DNA from: Neospora caninum Liverpool
Taxonomy: Eukaryota > Apicomplexa > Conoidasida > Eucoccidiorida > Sarcocystidae
Length of the DNA: 64,000 nucleotides
Assembly: GCF_000208865.1 (NCBI RefSeq)
Contig: NC_018393.1
Span: forward strand, 3,366,714 to 3,430,713
Direction of reading: 5' to 3'
The notes below the pieces were generated by a model, which was not told the origin of the DNA, searched no databases, and saw nothing but the letters and a program-made list of their open reading frames with translations. Made by a program: the position numbers and the translations under genes. Of the stretch, positions 11,405 through 24,547 are shown piece by piece (the first letter of the stretch is position 1; each line of letters begins with the position of its first letter).

Positions 11405-14244
11405 CTCGCTCGATGTTCTAAGCTGAGAGGACGATGGCTACTATGCAGCCGAAAAACAGAGGACGCAAACCAGTCCTCGGACATTTTACAGACCCTGTAT
11501 AGGATTAATTTCGGGGTTCCAGTCAAGCGCCGATTGCCAGCAGCAGCTACCGTTGTTGCAGCAGGATGTACTCACTAAAGATCCACTAATGATGGCTTGT
11601 TCCTTCTTCCAGTTTGAAAACGGATATGGGGATATCTGTGACGGCTAGATGCATGCATTGCATGTGCTTGCGTAGAACGACAATAATCAATGGAGGGGTA
11701 GCTCCTACATCCGTTGTGGAAGAAGTTTTTAGGGCATTTCGGGACGGATTCCCATTCTTTGTAGAATTCATTTTGCGACTCATCACTTGTATTCGAGTCG
11801 AACACAATGTTGTGGCGTAGGCGGTTACGGCTGGTAATGGATCTATTGAAGACAGCTGAATCGTTCGCCCATAATGAGACTCACAGCATCACCCTACCTA
11901 CTAGCAGGAACGCGTTGCCGACCATGTGACTGCTATAGGAAGGCCATCATTCGTTTACCTAACGGAAAGAAATCATTTGTTCTAGCTTCTCCGTATCGCG
12001 TTAGTTTCTGATGGTAACGATTGTCCAGAAATATGTGTCAAACCAGGAGCCGTAGAACATAATCGAAACGAAATACTCCGTGGCGACGTATAGAAACAAA
12101 AACCGAAGGAAAACTGCTAGGAACGTAATGGCTCCAGGTTATACTTTTCCTAACCAATTCTGTAACCTACGTCCGCTTTAACACGGGCACCAACCCGGCT
12201 CCACTGGAGTAGGCACTGCAATTGACGATCGTAACCGACATTGCCTGATGGCACTGTTCATCAGTGGAAAGAGAGGTTTTAATTGTTTTCCTCTCTTAGC
12301 CTCCACCGCCGGCTCCACATGCAGCTCTCCAGTGACGCTGACGCAGGGAACAATGAGCGGTAATTGGGGAACAAGAAAAGAATGATGCGCGCATATTCCA
12401 CTAAGAACTGTGCTTCTTTGCCAGCGTCCAAACAAATTCCTTTCTACAGAATTCAAGACACCTGTAACTTTTCCTCTGCCCTCGGGGCAGCTCTCTTCCT
12501 GTACCTAGTGTTTACAAGGCCTTGTTACATGCTGAAGAAGAAACTGGTAAACTACAAAAGAGTTGCCTTTCTTTATTTGCGCTCCGCTTCAATGAGATAG
12601 TAGCAACCCATCTCGCAGCGTACGAGAAAAGCAAATAGAGGGTCGTGCCTCCGCATGGTGTTTGTATTGACCATCAGGCAGAGGCATCCTCTGTGCTGTG
12701 ATGCTGGAGAAACACAGCGTGCACAAACCCTGACGAATCGCGCGATGAAAACGGTCAGACGACTGCGGAACCGAAATGGGCACTCCCGGCTGCATAAACT
12801 CGTTCACGGCTGAAGAAGCTTGCCCTTTCTTTGAATATCGAGCTGTGACAGAGGTGGGCGGTTCCTATTTTCACTTCAGCGTGGCTACGTAGTTACCGGT
12901 CAGTCTTCAGGTTTAGAACCTGTCTACTTCGGTCCATTAAGTGCAACACGTCTTTCGCTTTTGCTGGGGACTGGTCTCGAGGGCAAGATCAAATGCAACA
13001 GCACCTGAGGTCCGTGACACAACCGGGTTTTCAATTCTTTTACTGATGCTACTGGAGAGAAGATTTTCAGCTTTGCACGAGGCCGGTGTGCTGACACGAA
13101 CCAAACGCCTCGAACACTGAGCACACGAAATGAGCACGAAAATGCAGCTGCAGTTGATCATGCTTGCTGAGCACACGTTCGCTGTCGTCTCCCCTAGCGT
13201 TTTGACATCGTGATTCCTTGACCAGCTTTCCTCCGTAACGAGTTGGCATAACGCGTGCCGAAAACACGATGCGACGCAAACGGTTCGCCACGCCGCCACA
13301 CTGTATATCCCCACTCTGTTGGGAAGGATTCTGGCATAAAAACGTCGTGTTGAGTTCGCAAACAAGCAAGGGAAAACATTGAAGGAAAGGTACAGTAAGC
13401 GAATGGCACAAGGCGGGCACCTCCACGCTCCCACAAAGAAAAAACGGGTGATACACGACGAACTGTTTGAACACATGCGACAACACGACCCTCAAAATCA
13501 AGCAACTCGTAAATGTTACTTCCCGTCGCTAACAACAGGTCAGCTACTGGCGCACGATGGGGAGTCTGTGATTGTACCAACAGTGACTCGCAAAACCTGC
13601 ACATCCGAAATGAATGCTTTCGCCCACCGAGTTCACTGAAGAAAACGGTTCGTCAAGTTGGAAACTGCGCAGTCCCACACCCGCTCTGGGGAGGCACGTC
13701 TTGCGCATGTCATTCCCATCGAATGAATCCTTCCTGCCTGATATGCGGCCTTCGGTCTCACGCCAATAGCAAAAACGCTGTGTATCACTGTTGCTTTAAA
13801 CGCTAGCCAGACGCAGCACCGCTCGTTGCACTCAAGTTCTCGCGGCGATCCACGGCTGAGAAAGCGTCGGTTTTCGGGTTTCCTCGCCCACGCCTCTAAA
13901 GCAAGGCAAATAATCGGTAAGCTGGATCATCCTCGCAAACGCACGCTTGTCCTCCGGGCAGAAAGTCATGCAGAGTCTACGTTTCCACGCTGCCTTTTAT
14001 ACAGCTTGCACCTCTGCACGAAACAGTTCTGATGGCAGTCACAAGTGAGGTCCCCGCGGACTGGGATCTTCCGCCGGTCACGCGGCGCTCTGGCGCGACA
14101 GAGATGGCAGGGTCCAACTTGCTCAGTATCAGTTCCACACGGGACTGACGAGTCGACACGTAAGGAGGGCGGGCCAGGCCTTCCAGGCAAGTTCTCGTAG
14201 GTTTCTGTCTGCTGTAGCGGCTTGTGCCCCACCTTGCGTACGCG
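11405..14244. other. Convergent intergenic region with no recognised gene
   Basis: This 2.8 kb lies between the 3' ends of the PP2C gene (plus) and the SAP18 gene (minus) and should hold both 3' untranslated regions. Minus-strand open frames of 144-179 codons at 12937-13604 have no domain, no low-complexity signature like the neighbouring exons and no supporting splice pattern. A TGCATGCA palindrome is at 11650-11657. Confidence 0.45.
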
Positions 14245-17200
14245 CTATGCTTCTGGGGCTTTTCTTTTCCCCAATCGCGACGACCGTCGCCGCTCCGCTG
14301 GTGCGACTTTCTTCTCGCCCTCTTTTTCATCGTTTGGCGTCGCGCCGTTGCCGCTCTCCTGTCCTTGCGCTTCGTCGCTGACGATCCCCGTAGCATGCAC
14401 CTTCGGCGGGATAGAAAGGCCTCGTTCAGAAGCTTTATGTACCAAAGAACTATCTGCTTCACCCCCTGACTCTTTCTCCGCATCTCGCTTCACGCCACGA
14501 CTCGCTTCTGTCTCTACGGATGGCATCGTCTCGATGCCTTCCCTTCTGTCTCCACGTGTACCCTCGCGGCGCTCCACTGCTCGCTGGTTTGTCTCTCCAT
14601 GGGAAGCTCCCATGCCGTCCTCTCTGAATAGAAAAGGCAAAATCTTGGCGAAACGTTTATTAGACGTTAACGGCTTTTTTCGTGCTGCTGGCACCCTAAG
14701 TTTTGTGCTTCTTTCTGTCCACCTGGACTGTAATGTTGTTCACCATTACTGCCCGTCCTCGTCTAACCCTAGATTCATACTTTTTCTTCTTTGCTACAGT
14801 GCTGGCACCTAACTCTAGCAGAGACAAGGCATAACACAGCCCCGCCGTAGATACTTCAGCCGAAATTGCCTCTCAAAGCACCGCGATCGACGTTCTCAAA
14901 ATGACAGTCTGTAGACAGCTGTGAAGAAGTCTGGACTGGGATTTCGTATCAACAACCGCCGGTCTAGCTAGGGGCAAAAAAGTTTCACCCCCAGCTACAT
15001 CCCATTCATCGGCGGCACACACACACATACACCAGCGCTTTCGAAACACGGAAAATACTGGGAACTTCCGTCACAGTTTAGAGTTGCTTCGTGGCTGAAT
15101 TCCATCGCTATTCGAGGCTGCGGTACGCAAGAAACGTACTGCGTCAGACCTCGTTTGTCCCATCTTCGTGTACAGTTGCGCTGGCTAGCAACTCGTCCAA
15201 CAAAGCAAAGGCATGGCTTTTTGCCTATTGTTTGCTTGACCCCAAACGCTGACCGCGGGTCGGAGTCACCAAGGCTGGGATTCCCGGTCCTCTAGTGGCT
15301 GAGAACCACGCGCCCGTTCGAAAAAACGCGGACGCTGCAGACCCGCAAATACCCGTAGGGGTCGGTTGAAATGCGCTCGGAACTGCGAGGGTAAACGTTC
15401 CGAAATGGAGACGCTGCGGCAGACGTCCGTTTTCTGTGGGCGCCTTACTCTGCGAGAGCTGTAGCGGCCCCATGGTCTTTCCTCTCTTCCAAGTCATCTG
15501 CATCGTCGGTGTGTTGGTCTGGGGCGGTGTATCTTTGATTCTCGAAAGCCTCTGTCTCTCCCTCGTCGTCTTCCTTCTTGTCACTTTCGTGATGCGCCGC
15601 GTCGTCCCTCGCACTCATTCCAGTCTTCGACTTATCTTCCGCCGCGGTCTCGTCCCCGTCTTTGCCGGCGCTTGCCAACCCCCCTTCCTCAGCCGCCCCG
15701 TCTCCACTGGAGTCCCCGACCGCAGAATTCACACCCTCCAGTTCCTCTTGAACCACTTTCTCCCATCCGCCTGCTGTTGTACGCAGCGGCTGCCCCGCTC
15801 GAGACAGATGGTTGTCAGCGTCTTTCTTGTCTTTCACGATCGACAGAAGAAGGAAATCGCCGATTTGGAATTTCACGTCCTGCGCATGAAGGAAATAAAG
15901 AGGACCCGGGCAAAGCGAAATGCGTTCTCGCCCAACATTGGCAAGAGCAGGAAACAGGCTGGAAAGATTTAGAGAACTGTGGCGCCAGGGAGCCATCGCG
16001 AGACACACGACTTGGATCGATTGTCGCCAAACAGACTGCCTTAATAGGCATCGCTAGACCTTTCCGACGCACGCGTTCCCTTCGCCGCGCATCGTTTTCC
16101 AGCGGGGAACGGTGGCGCAAAGAAAGGCGCAAAGAAAAGCAACTTGCTCGAAAAAGCGAGAAGAGGCGTCGCCAGACCTGTCCACTGAACGACCCCGCGA
16201 CAACGTCCCCAGTTCTCGCCTCCCCTTTAACCGTGCCGACATCCACAGCACCAAAATGGCCCCATTGCCCGCTTTCGTCTCCTGTTCCCCCGGCGCCCAT
16301 GACCTGGCACTATGCGCTGTCTGAAAGGAAACCGTCGACCTAGGCCTCAAAGAGCGGCGACAGAAACGCCGGCATCTTTGGAAAGAAATCAAGTGATTCA
16401 GAGCATCCGACTTTCCGACTTGGCACAACTGTGCACCCTCTCGAGACCCGACAGTGAACAAGAGAGAAAAGAGCAACAGGCAAAGCGAGTGAGGCACAAA
16501 GGCACAGAGACACTGGGTGGGCAGGCCCAGACTTGGGCGACGGACTCAGGTTGAAGGAAGCGCGTCGTCTCCGTGTGCTTCAGCAGGGAAGTCGGGAGGG
16601 GCAAGGAACTGGGACGATCCTTACCGCCAGAGATTTCGAATCTTCCTTGAGATCGGGAATTGTGGAGTGCAGGAGCCCAATATCTGCAATCACGTTCTTC
16701 CCCGTTTTGTCTGAAGACACGGACACCAAGAACAAAGGCCCTCTGTACGAACAGTCCCGTCCCCCTCGGCCAGAAACCGTGCCTTCCGAGAGACCGCATC
16801 TCCGCCAGACTTCCCGCGACGAGTACGGCAAGGAATGTGCAGAGAGCGCGCTTGCCAGTCTGGCTCGGGTCTCCCTCGCCTGCATGCACGGGGAGGTCAG
16901 CGGCAATGCGTCGCTTGTGCGCAGCTCTCCTCTCCCCCTTGACCGTTGCCAGTAAGTTTGAAAGGGCGTCGTAAAAGGAGCTTCGTCAGCAGTGGGACAC
17001 GCTGAGACAGTCACCGTGGACTTTGTCCAGCTCTTTTGCTGGTGTGCTACCTAGCTCGAGAAAGCGGAGAAAACTACACGGGGACAGGTGCCGCCGCGGG
17101 CGGAAAGGCCCCTCGCTAAAGCATGTCCTCCTCACCGGGGTACACAAGGCGAAATTTCCACACTGCATGGCGGTCCCTCGCTTCCCAGCAAACGTCTTTG

Positions 17201-19988
17201 ACCAGGTACGCGATCTCTCGAAGCTTGCTGTCCATCCAAGCATAGACCTGTGGATGCACGCAACGGGGCAAAGAACCAGCTCTTCCGGCCAGGTATCCCA
17301 CTGTGCGGGTAATCTCGAAAAATGGAAAGCCTGGCGGAGCAATCCCCGATGCGCGCAAAGGACACGAGAAGGCTCTGGACTAGAGGAGACGCGACGGCCA
17401 CGCGGAAGCCGCCAACAAAGACAGCGAAAAAGCGAATGGCGGAACATACCCAAACCTCCGAAAGAAAACAGATCAGGGGGCGCACTGTCTGGACACGCGT
17501 CCCGCGCCGACAGAATGCGATACAACGTAAACTCGCACGGAATTCCCGAGTCAAGCTGCATCGCTTTGGTGCGCCTGAGCTAGCATTTCCCTCCTGCCCG
17601 GCCCCCTCTTGTTCCCTTCCTTTGGACTGGGATAACTTCCTCTTTCGCGCATACACAATCCTGCGCTACGGCGAAGAGAAGGCGACCAACTGTCCCTCTC
17701 CTTTTCACGAATTTGTGCGACATAGGCGCAAAACGGCCGTACCTGCAACTCGTCCTCGACGGGCTCACGGCCGCGCTGCTGGAACTGCTCGAAAGAATGC
17801 TGATCGTCAACTTTGTAGAACACGCGAAGAAGAAACGGAGGAGTCGTGCATCTGTCTACCATAAGAGCAGGTTTGAGGGTCCGCTTCAAGGCTACGCGCA
17901 TGCACAGCAAAGGCGCCAAGGAAACGAGCACGAGGAACCGGCATATGAGAGACAAGCGCACAAAGAACAGGGTCTTTCGACCCCCGCGCCTAGACAACTG
18001 AACACGGGAAAACAAGGATGAAGGCGTGTGTAGGTTGCGGGAAGCTGCGATCACACATACAGCCGAGGTACCAGCTTGCTGCTCTTCCCTTCCCCTGCCT
18101 GGCCCTCTCAGCACACGCGAACTGCGCGCCGCTGGTATAGGGACAGAGTACGGAAACGTCTCCCCAACACAGCCAGACCCTGGTCACTCGGGAATTACGA
18201 GCCGCCCGCGACGCGATTAACCGCACACTCTGTCTCGCTGTCTTGCAAGACGCAGACGGATGGCGCCGGCCCGAAACAGACCGCGCCCGCCACCCGAGTG
18301 TGTGTCACATCCTTTCCTCTGATCCGGCGTCGAGACACCCGTTCCCGCATTCGATCCCTTCTCTCTCTCTTCGTTCCCTCATGAAATTGATCCACGCAGT
18401 CGCGCAGCAGAGAGAAGGGACGCCTCGTTTCACCCGTTTTCCTACGACTCGACAGAGCTCTGGGGCACGCGCTACACGCATACCTCCCCTGGACACATCA
18501 CGGAGTGCGAGAGGGACGCAGTCTCCTCCGAAGGCCTTTGCGTTGGAAAGCAGGTGCGCTGCATCGGCTCTTTGCTGTCTTCTCACCTCGTCTCTGCTCC
18601 TTCATGATGCCAGCCATTTCTGCATCTTGCACCATCTTGCGTCGCACCATGAGGCGTTCCTGAAAGAAGGAGGGCGGGGGCGAATTTCCCCGAGGCAGCA
18701 TCGCAGAGCTTCCGAGTCGCCCTCTGTCTGCCCAGGCGTCCCTCCGCAAGCCGAAAGCGCCGGCACCTCCCCCCATGAGGCCGTCGTCCGGGATCTCTTC
18801 GCCCCTCGCCCAGCGCTCGTTGGGTCCACGGTCCGCGGTAGGGCGACCGCGGTCGCCCCCTGAGCCCCAGAAGGCTCCGTCTCTGGGACCGCTGCGCGGG
18901 TCAAAGAGGGGGTGCGGGCCGCGCCTCGGCTCCAGAGCCATGCGCGACAGGGGGGGTAACAACGGCGTGGTACTGTGTTTGGGCGGCGCCCGCGAGGCGA
19001 ACGGATGATCTGGAGGCAGTGCGGCAAGGAAATCGTCGTGCTCGTTTCGTCCTCTCCGACTGGCCATTGGTCCGGAGGCGCGGGGCGAGCCGTAGGCTCC
19101 AAGCCTTCCTTCAGGAAGGAACCGCCGAGGGAACGGAGAGAAGGGACTGCGACTGCGACTCCCACTCCGACTCTTGCTGTCGCGGCGGCCTCGGCCTCTC
19201 CCACGAGACCAGGTGTCGCGACGCGGCTGACGCTGAATCGAAGGGCTGGGCCGAGGAAGCCGGAGACTGCCGCTGCGGCTTCTGCTGAGGCTGCGGCGAG
19301 GGCTATGTCCTCCCCGTCGACGGCGTCGGCGAGGGCGCCTGACCCCCGGCGAGTCGCCGAAGCTTGCAGCCTTTTTCTCAGTTCGGAGACGCGAATGCGA
19401 GCGGCTTCTCCCTCTTCGCGGACTCTCGCTGCGCTTGCTGGCTTTCGGTCGAGCTGCCTTCCCGCTCCGACTCGTCTTTCTTCGCGACCCAACCTCGCCG
19501 GCGGAGGGACTCCGCGAGAGGGAGCGGGGCGGCGGCCGCGGGGAGACAGCGCGAGACTTCTTGTGGGGCTTCTCGGCGTCTACCCCGTTCTTCACTCCGT
19601 CGTTGTCCCTTCCATCGGGCGACCGACTCGGACTCCTGCGACGGCCAGTGCGAGAGGACAGCCCCTTGGGGGGGGCAACGGACCGGAAGGACGCCTTCGA
19701 TTTGTCCTTCTTGGGCGAGGCATCCTCCTCGGCCCTGTCGGGGCCCGGTCTCGGAGGCGAAGGCGACGAGCGCTTCTCTGCGGTTCTCTTTTTCGATCGA
19801 TGCCGCCGCGAGGAACTGGACCGCGACCGCCTCTCCTTCTCTGGCCGCCGTTTGCTTGACGTGCCAGGAGCCTTTCGCTTCGACAGGCGCGGCGACGGCG
19901 ACCGACGACCTGACGAGGCAGATCGGGACAACCGCCTCTCCCCGCGGTCTCCCTCCTTCCCAGCGGAACGGCTACGATGCCGAGCCAT
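14245..19988 (-). CDS. SAP18: SAP18-like protein with a 467-residue Arg/Ser-rich N-terminal extension
   Basis: Six exons on the minus strand: 19988-18587, 17855-17743, 17247-17136, 16710-16625, 15879-15449, 14623-14245; 840 residues, all phases match. Residues 1-467 start MARHRSRSAGKE and are packed with RS/SR/SP repeats, RGRGR runs and a Gly/Pro-rich end, like SR splicing factors. Residues 468 to about 600 match SAP18: PFLLRVF, VYAWMDSKLREIAYLVKDV, IADIGLL and KFQIGDFLLLSIV line up in order with the human ubiquitin-like fold. An acidic tail follows, ending in a basic RRSSRLGKRKAPEA that looks like a nuclear signal. Known: SAP18 joins Sin3-HDAC repressors and, with RNPS1 and Acinus or Pinin, the ASAP/PSAP complexes at spliced mRNAs. 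Human SAP18 is about 150 residues, so the RS part is an unusual fusion. A role in splicing or mRNP assembly is inferred from it. Confidence 0.92.
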
Positions 19989-22900
19989 GGGTGGTGCGGG
20001 GCATGTGGGGCTCTTGGCAAGGGGGGAGCGGATGCAAGCGCGGCGGCGACAAGACGGCGCGTAGTGGGATCTGTGAGAGGGAGGCGGAGCGCGCGTCGCA
20101 AGCCGCGAGAGACGAAGCAACGACGCAAAGAAGCCGGAGGCGAGAGGAGCCTAAGCGTCTAAGTGAGCAAGGAAAACAACGACCAACGACGAACAGCGGC
20201 AGGCATCGCAGTGCAGAGAAAAGGCCGAATGGCGGGGCGAGGCGGCGCTTTTTCTGGCGGAGACTGCGAAAGCAGGGGCTCCCAGGAAACGAGGGACTCT
20301 GTGTCTCCGTGGAACAACGCGCGACACCAAAGTGCAAAGGCTTCCTTCCTAGAGTAGACGGGAAGGTCAGCGGCGCGGACGAGAAACGAAGCGCGCAAAG
20401 CCTCGTAAGGTATACACACCAGGGCCAGCAAAGGTGGAGTTACGAAACCCCCAGAGAGCTTTTTTGTGGGTTCAAGGGAGAATCCTGACTGCGAAGAAAA
20501 ACCACGAGACACACGTTCTCGTGCCGACGTTGAGGGGGACTGACCCTGTAGAGATGCAGCGGGTCTACGTCTTTTCTGGCAGGTATCAAGGACTCCCTAG
20601 GGGCTTCCGAGAGACAGGAAAAATCCCGAGAAGTTCTCTCTCGCGCGCGTTCTCCACGAGGATGAAGGTACCGGATCAATTATCTGGTATCATATCTGGC
20701 AGTTGGGTCTCTCTACTTGGGTTGCCGTGTCGTCGCTTCATGTCACGGCGCGCGGTCCTTGCTGTGACTCTCTTCGGTCTAGCGAAGCCGAGTTAAACAG
20801 CAAAAGGGAAATTCAGACGGAGTCCTTTATTAAAAGATGATTCCGTCTGTCTCTCCCCGGTTTCTCTGTACGGAAAAGGGCCTCGACAGACACGGGTTGT
20901 GCGCTTGGAGGGATATGCTGGAATTTTTGTTGACCCAGCAAAAGGAAACCGAGCAACGGTGTCCTGGCGGACAGCAACGACAACCTCTGAAGAGACTCCC
21001 GCTTCGCAGTTGACCTCACGAGAAAAGAAAACACGGCATTCAAGTGTGTCTTCCGAAGCGGGGTGTGACGTGCCGTGATCGTTTTTTGCCCCATTCTCTG
21101 CGCAAAAAACGGCGGAGTGCATGCAATACGCACATTCGGGACACCGCGCGGGGGACACGAACCCCGTTAGGGAATTTTTAAGCCGGGGCCGTGCGGTTTC
21201 CGCCGGGAGGCAGGATTGCCACAACTCTGTCGCACCAAGGGAATACGATTTCTTCAGGCGTCTAATCGGAAATTATCTTCATCAGCATATTCGTACGGGC
21301 ACGGCATCGGCCGGTCTTCTTAACCATTGGTCGAAGGCAAGTTCCACCGACTGGGGCAAAAGTGGTTGTGAACCTTCTGCAAGAAGGCTGCTAAAAAGAA
21401 CTCCACGCACACAACTCAAATCCGAGCAATTTTGGCAGCAGTCGCCCTACGGAGTCCGCGCAACTAGACTAGCGCACCTGGCGCGGAATCAAGGAGGGTG
21501 AAAGAGCCGGAAAACGGGAAATACATCACCGCTCATGATACACGAGGCGTCAGGAGGGGGGGACATTAAACAGCCGTGTTCTTCTGAGCATAGCAGAAAC
21601 CGCCGTTGGAAGCAATGGCGTGCAACTGCGGTGACCTACAGCTATAGTCTACATAAGGATTATCTCATCGAGGAATGAAATACCTGAAGAGTCCCTCCCA
21701 CGTGCTTTGACAAGTCACCACACCAACTGAGCACCTTCGGAAACGAATGCATCTGTGCAACTTTCCAGCAGGCCGCCAACCCTTCGTCAAGCATCAGGGG
21801 CTGCCACCTCTAAAACCCAATCCAGGCACACAACTAAAAGACCAGATGCGTATACACCAGTAGTTTTGTTGGGCGGTTAATTTACAAGTTCCGTGAACAT
21901 TCGCATGTGCACGGAAACACGCTTGTTCATCTACATGACTGCCTTCAAAAATACAGGTCCGTAATGGTTGCTGCCATACCAGAACTTCCTATGTTTTCGA
22001 GTTCTTGCGACAGTCAGCACTGCACAAGAGCGGAAGGTCGCACCTTCTCGAGAGGATACGCCCGAAACACACTGCGCACCGTCAACAGCCGCTCTGCTGT
22101 GATTACCTGGTCCGTGCACTACAGACACTGTGCAAAGACAGCACTGGGTTACTGAACTCAGTATTTCAAAGTATAAATCTGCTGTGCTACATCTCGCCTT
22201 CCAGCTCTCGCGAGTTCAAGCACACTAGTGCAGCCTAAAAAAATGGCGGCCAGAGCCGAACGGCAGACTACTACTCTCTCAAGACTACGTGATTTCCTGT
22301 ATTCGAGCGCATGCGTCTCTTCGTTGTCCACGAGTACGACTGTTGCTAATTGCCACGTAGTGCGCACATCCACTGAACCCACTGAACTGGGAAGTTTTCT
22401 TTTTATATCCAGGACGGTGGGTGTCTGCAACGCCTCTCTACGTATCAAAGATATTTTTGAGCCACAAATGGAAGGCTTGCGGCACACTCGAGTTTCTGAT
22501 TCGGGGGCGGCGCGCCAGGTGAGGGTTCTGCGCGATGATCGAGATTGGGCGCTCACCCCTTGACCAAACAAACAGCTGCAAGTTTCGGTGTACGAGCACG
22601 ACGTTTATCATGTTACGCATAATAAGTTCAGCATACGGACGCAAAACCGCCAAGATCAACAACTTGTACAGCACTGCGTCTGCGAAAAGCGCTTCGCGCA
22701 CGAACCGAACGGCCAGATCCGTGCCGTAGGGCTTTGTTGTGGGGTACTCGTTCCATTTAAAGGATCCCCACGAATGGTTTGACACAAGGATTACATGTGA
22801 AAGACGCTCGTCGAGGAAGCCATTCAAATGAAATTCTACTCAGTGATTTCTTCTTCACCACACGATGCACAACCACACTGACTATTCCAGTGGGAAAACG

Positions 22901-23160
22901 CAGTGGCCACAGCCGCGGTCAGCCGCCTCTCTTCGCGAAAGAGCGGACGGCTGCTCCATGTACAGAAAAGTTACCTCGTCTAACATATCTGCATAAAGCA
23001 CGGAATGTCAGTCCCTCGGCAAGTCTCGTCACATCTGCACTCTTTTGTGTGGAATCGGAAATCCCTGCCCGTTGGATAGGCAGAAGGACCACCGCGAAAC
23101 ATACGGCACAGTAAGACAAGCGCCAATTTCAACCCTCAACTGCCTGAGCGCCACGGTCCT
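19989..23160. other. Intergenic: SAP18 upstream region and 3' side of the small membrane-protein gene
   Basis: About 3.2 kb. The first few hundred bases are probably 5' leader of the SAP18 gene; open frames in 20.1-20.8 kb on both strands look like shadows with no start, domain or splice support. I see nothing recognisable from 20.8 to 23.16 kb; a 129-codon minus-strand frame at 22438-22827 lacks a proper ATG. Confidence 0.4.
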
Positions 23161-23520
23161 TTATTCTATCTGCTTCTTAAGGGCTTTCTTGAGCTGCTTC
23201 TGCGTCCTCCTCTTTCCCATCCAGTATCCTCCCAGCATGGCCATCGTAAGTGCCGCAGCGGCAAGAATATATCCGGGCCACACTCCTGTCCTTCTCCCGA
23301 GGGAGTCCCATGCTGCTGCTCCCCTAACCCGAGCAGCGTCAGAAATCGATTCTCTAAAACCTTGCATCCTCCCAGCCGCACCTGCATACGCGTCATCCAT
23401 TTGCGCGCCCAGTCTCTGAAACGTCGGGGAGTGTTCACGTTCATCAGCCGCATCTGCTCTCTGGAAGCAGAGCCCCATGGCCACTACTAACGTGGCAACA
23501 AGCACACGGAGGACTTTCAT
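23161..23520 (-). CDS. Small secreted single-pass membrane protein, 119 residues
   Basis: Single-exon frame from the ATG at 23520 to a TAA at 23161-23163. Residues 1-24 (MKVLRVLVATLVVAMGLCFQRADA) are a typical signal peptide with an Ala-X-Ala cleavage site. A charged, Ala-rich segment of about 55 residues follows, then a hydrophobic helix at about 83-102 (WPGYILAAAALTMAMLGGYW), then a short tail dominated by Lys, Arg and Gln (GKRRTQKQLKKALKKQIE). This is type I topology with a basic tail. Known of the group: several coccidian dense-granule proteins have exactly this plan. I do not recognise the protein, and organelle assignment is inference. It is transcribed away from chorismate synthase, with which it shares a 1-kb upstream region. 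Confidence 0.8.
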   Translation of the reverse strand: MKVLRVLVATLVVAMGLCFQRADAADEREHSPTFQRLGAQMDDAYAGAAGRMQGFRESISDAARVRGAAAWDSLGRRTGVWPGYILAAAALTMAMLGGYWMGKRRTQKQLKKALKKQIE

Positions 23521-24547
23521 TTTGAAGAACTGAAGTTTCCACGGATAAAATGCCCAACGACTCAGACCATCCCGTTTCTTCACCAGGAAGGCGGGCGGGA
23601 CTGGGGAAAACCGTGAGTCTGACGGGTCGGTTCCAGGAAATCCTCGGCGAACGATCCAGTTTCGCCCACAGTGGGGGCCGGCTCCGGTGCCACGCACAGG
23701 GACACAGCTTGAACTGCGGGTACGTGCAAACAGGCGAAAGCACCGCTCGACAAACACTCTCGTCTCACAATAAACAAAAAGCTGATCTGCAGGCAACAAA
23801 GGAAAGAGATGACATACTTTCCCCCAGAGCGGGTGGCTGGTCGGCGCGGGAACCAGGCCAAAGACGCATCGGTTGGGCTTGTGACGGCCGACCGGGCACG
23901 TTTCTCTGCGGCTACACGGTTAACCAGTGACTTGCCGAACGCGCGCGGAGCGCTGGACGAGCTAGTAGCCTGGCCCCACTGATCCTCTCTTAGTATACAT
24001 CACAAGGATACTGGTCGCTCTAACCTCGATACTGTGTCTGAACCCCTCTTCTTAAATTCCCATTTGCAACGATATTCGCCACGTTTGACCAGTGTGCGTC
24101 GCGGCCGGTCTAGGGTTGAGGCAGGCCGCAGCGATACGGGGCATACCGCCTCTCTCCTAATATATGACGAGTAGATGAGAATGGATGCCGTCTCTACGTG
24201 TGTCGTTTGGCGGCCTCTCCTCGGTTAAGAAGACAAGGACAGGGCGCCTTTGCCGTGTTTAAACGCTACCGCGACGGGGCTGGAGACGTACACGGGTTCT
24301 CCTGGGCACGCCTTGTACGGAGCGATGGAGACACGGTCACGAAACTCCCCTTTCCCGTCGCTTCTGATGGCCGTTTTTTTTCGCGGTAACACAATCCCGT
24401 TATCTGCATCTGTCTCGTGTTACACCACGCTTTCTCACGGACGAGTTGCCACGAGAAATTCTCACACATTGCCTCCCACTCCAGCCTTCCTAGCAGCCGC
24501 AAATCCCTGCTCGTGCCCGTGCATCTGAGCCCGTTCCGTTGAATCAG
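23521..24547. promoter_or_regulatory. Bidirectional promoter region, small membrane protein / chorismate synthase
   Basis: The 1.03 kb between two divergent start codons must contain both promoters. GAGACG, the core of a motif repeatedly reported upstream of Toxoplasma genes, occurs at 24189-24194 on the minus strand (facing the small membrane protein) and at 24283-24288 on the plus strand (facing chorismate synthase, 260 bp upstream of its ATG). A six-base match is weak evidence by itself. There is no gene in the interval. Confidence 0.35.

Noticed and set aside
11650..11657. TGCATGCA palindrome, also at 49400-49407 and 53332-53339.
   Set aside because: Resembles a reported apicomplexan AP2 site, but single eight-base palindromes occur by chance, and two of the three are not near a start codon.
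12937..13604. Overlapping minus-strand frames of up to 179 codons.
   Set aside because: Cys-rich random-looking composition, no consistent start, and location in a 3' convergent region.
18975..20488. Long plus-strand frames (up to 374 codons) opposite the RS-rich exon.
   Set aside because: They are antisense shadows of the Arg/Ser repeats, whose codons leave few stops in other frames.
22438..22827. Minus-strand frame with a hydrophobic stretch.
   Set aside because: It begins with TTG, has no ATG before the middle, and no flanking splice signals fit.
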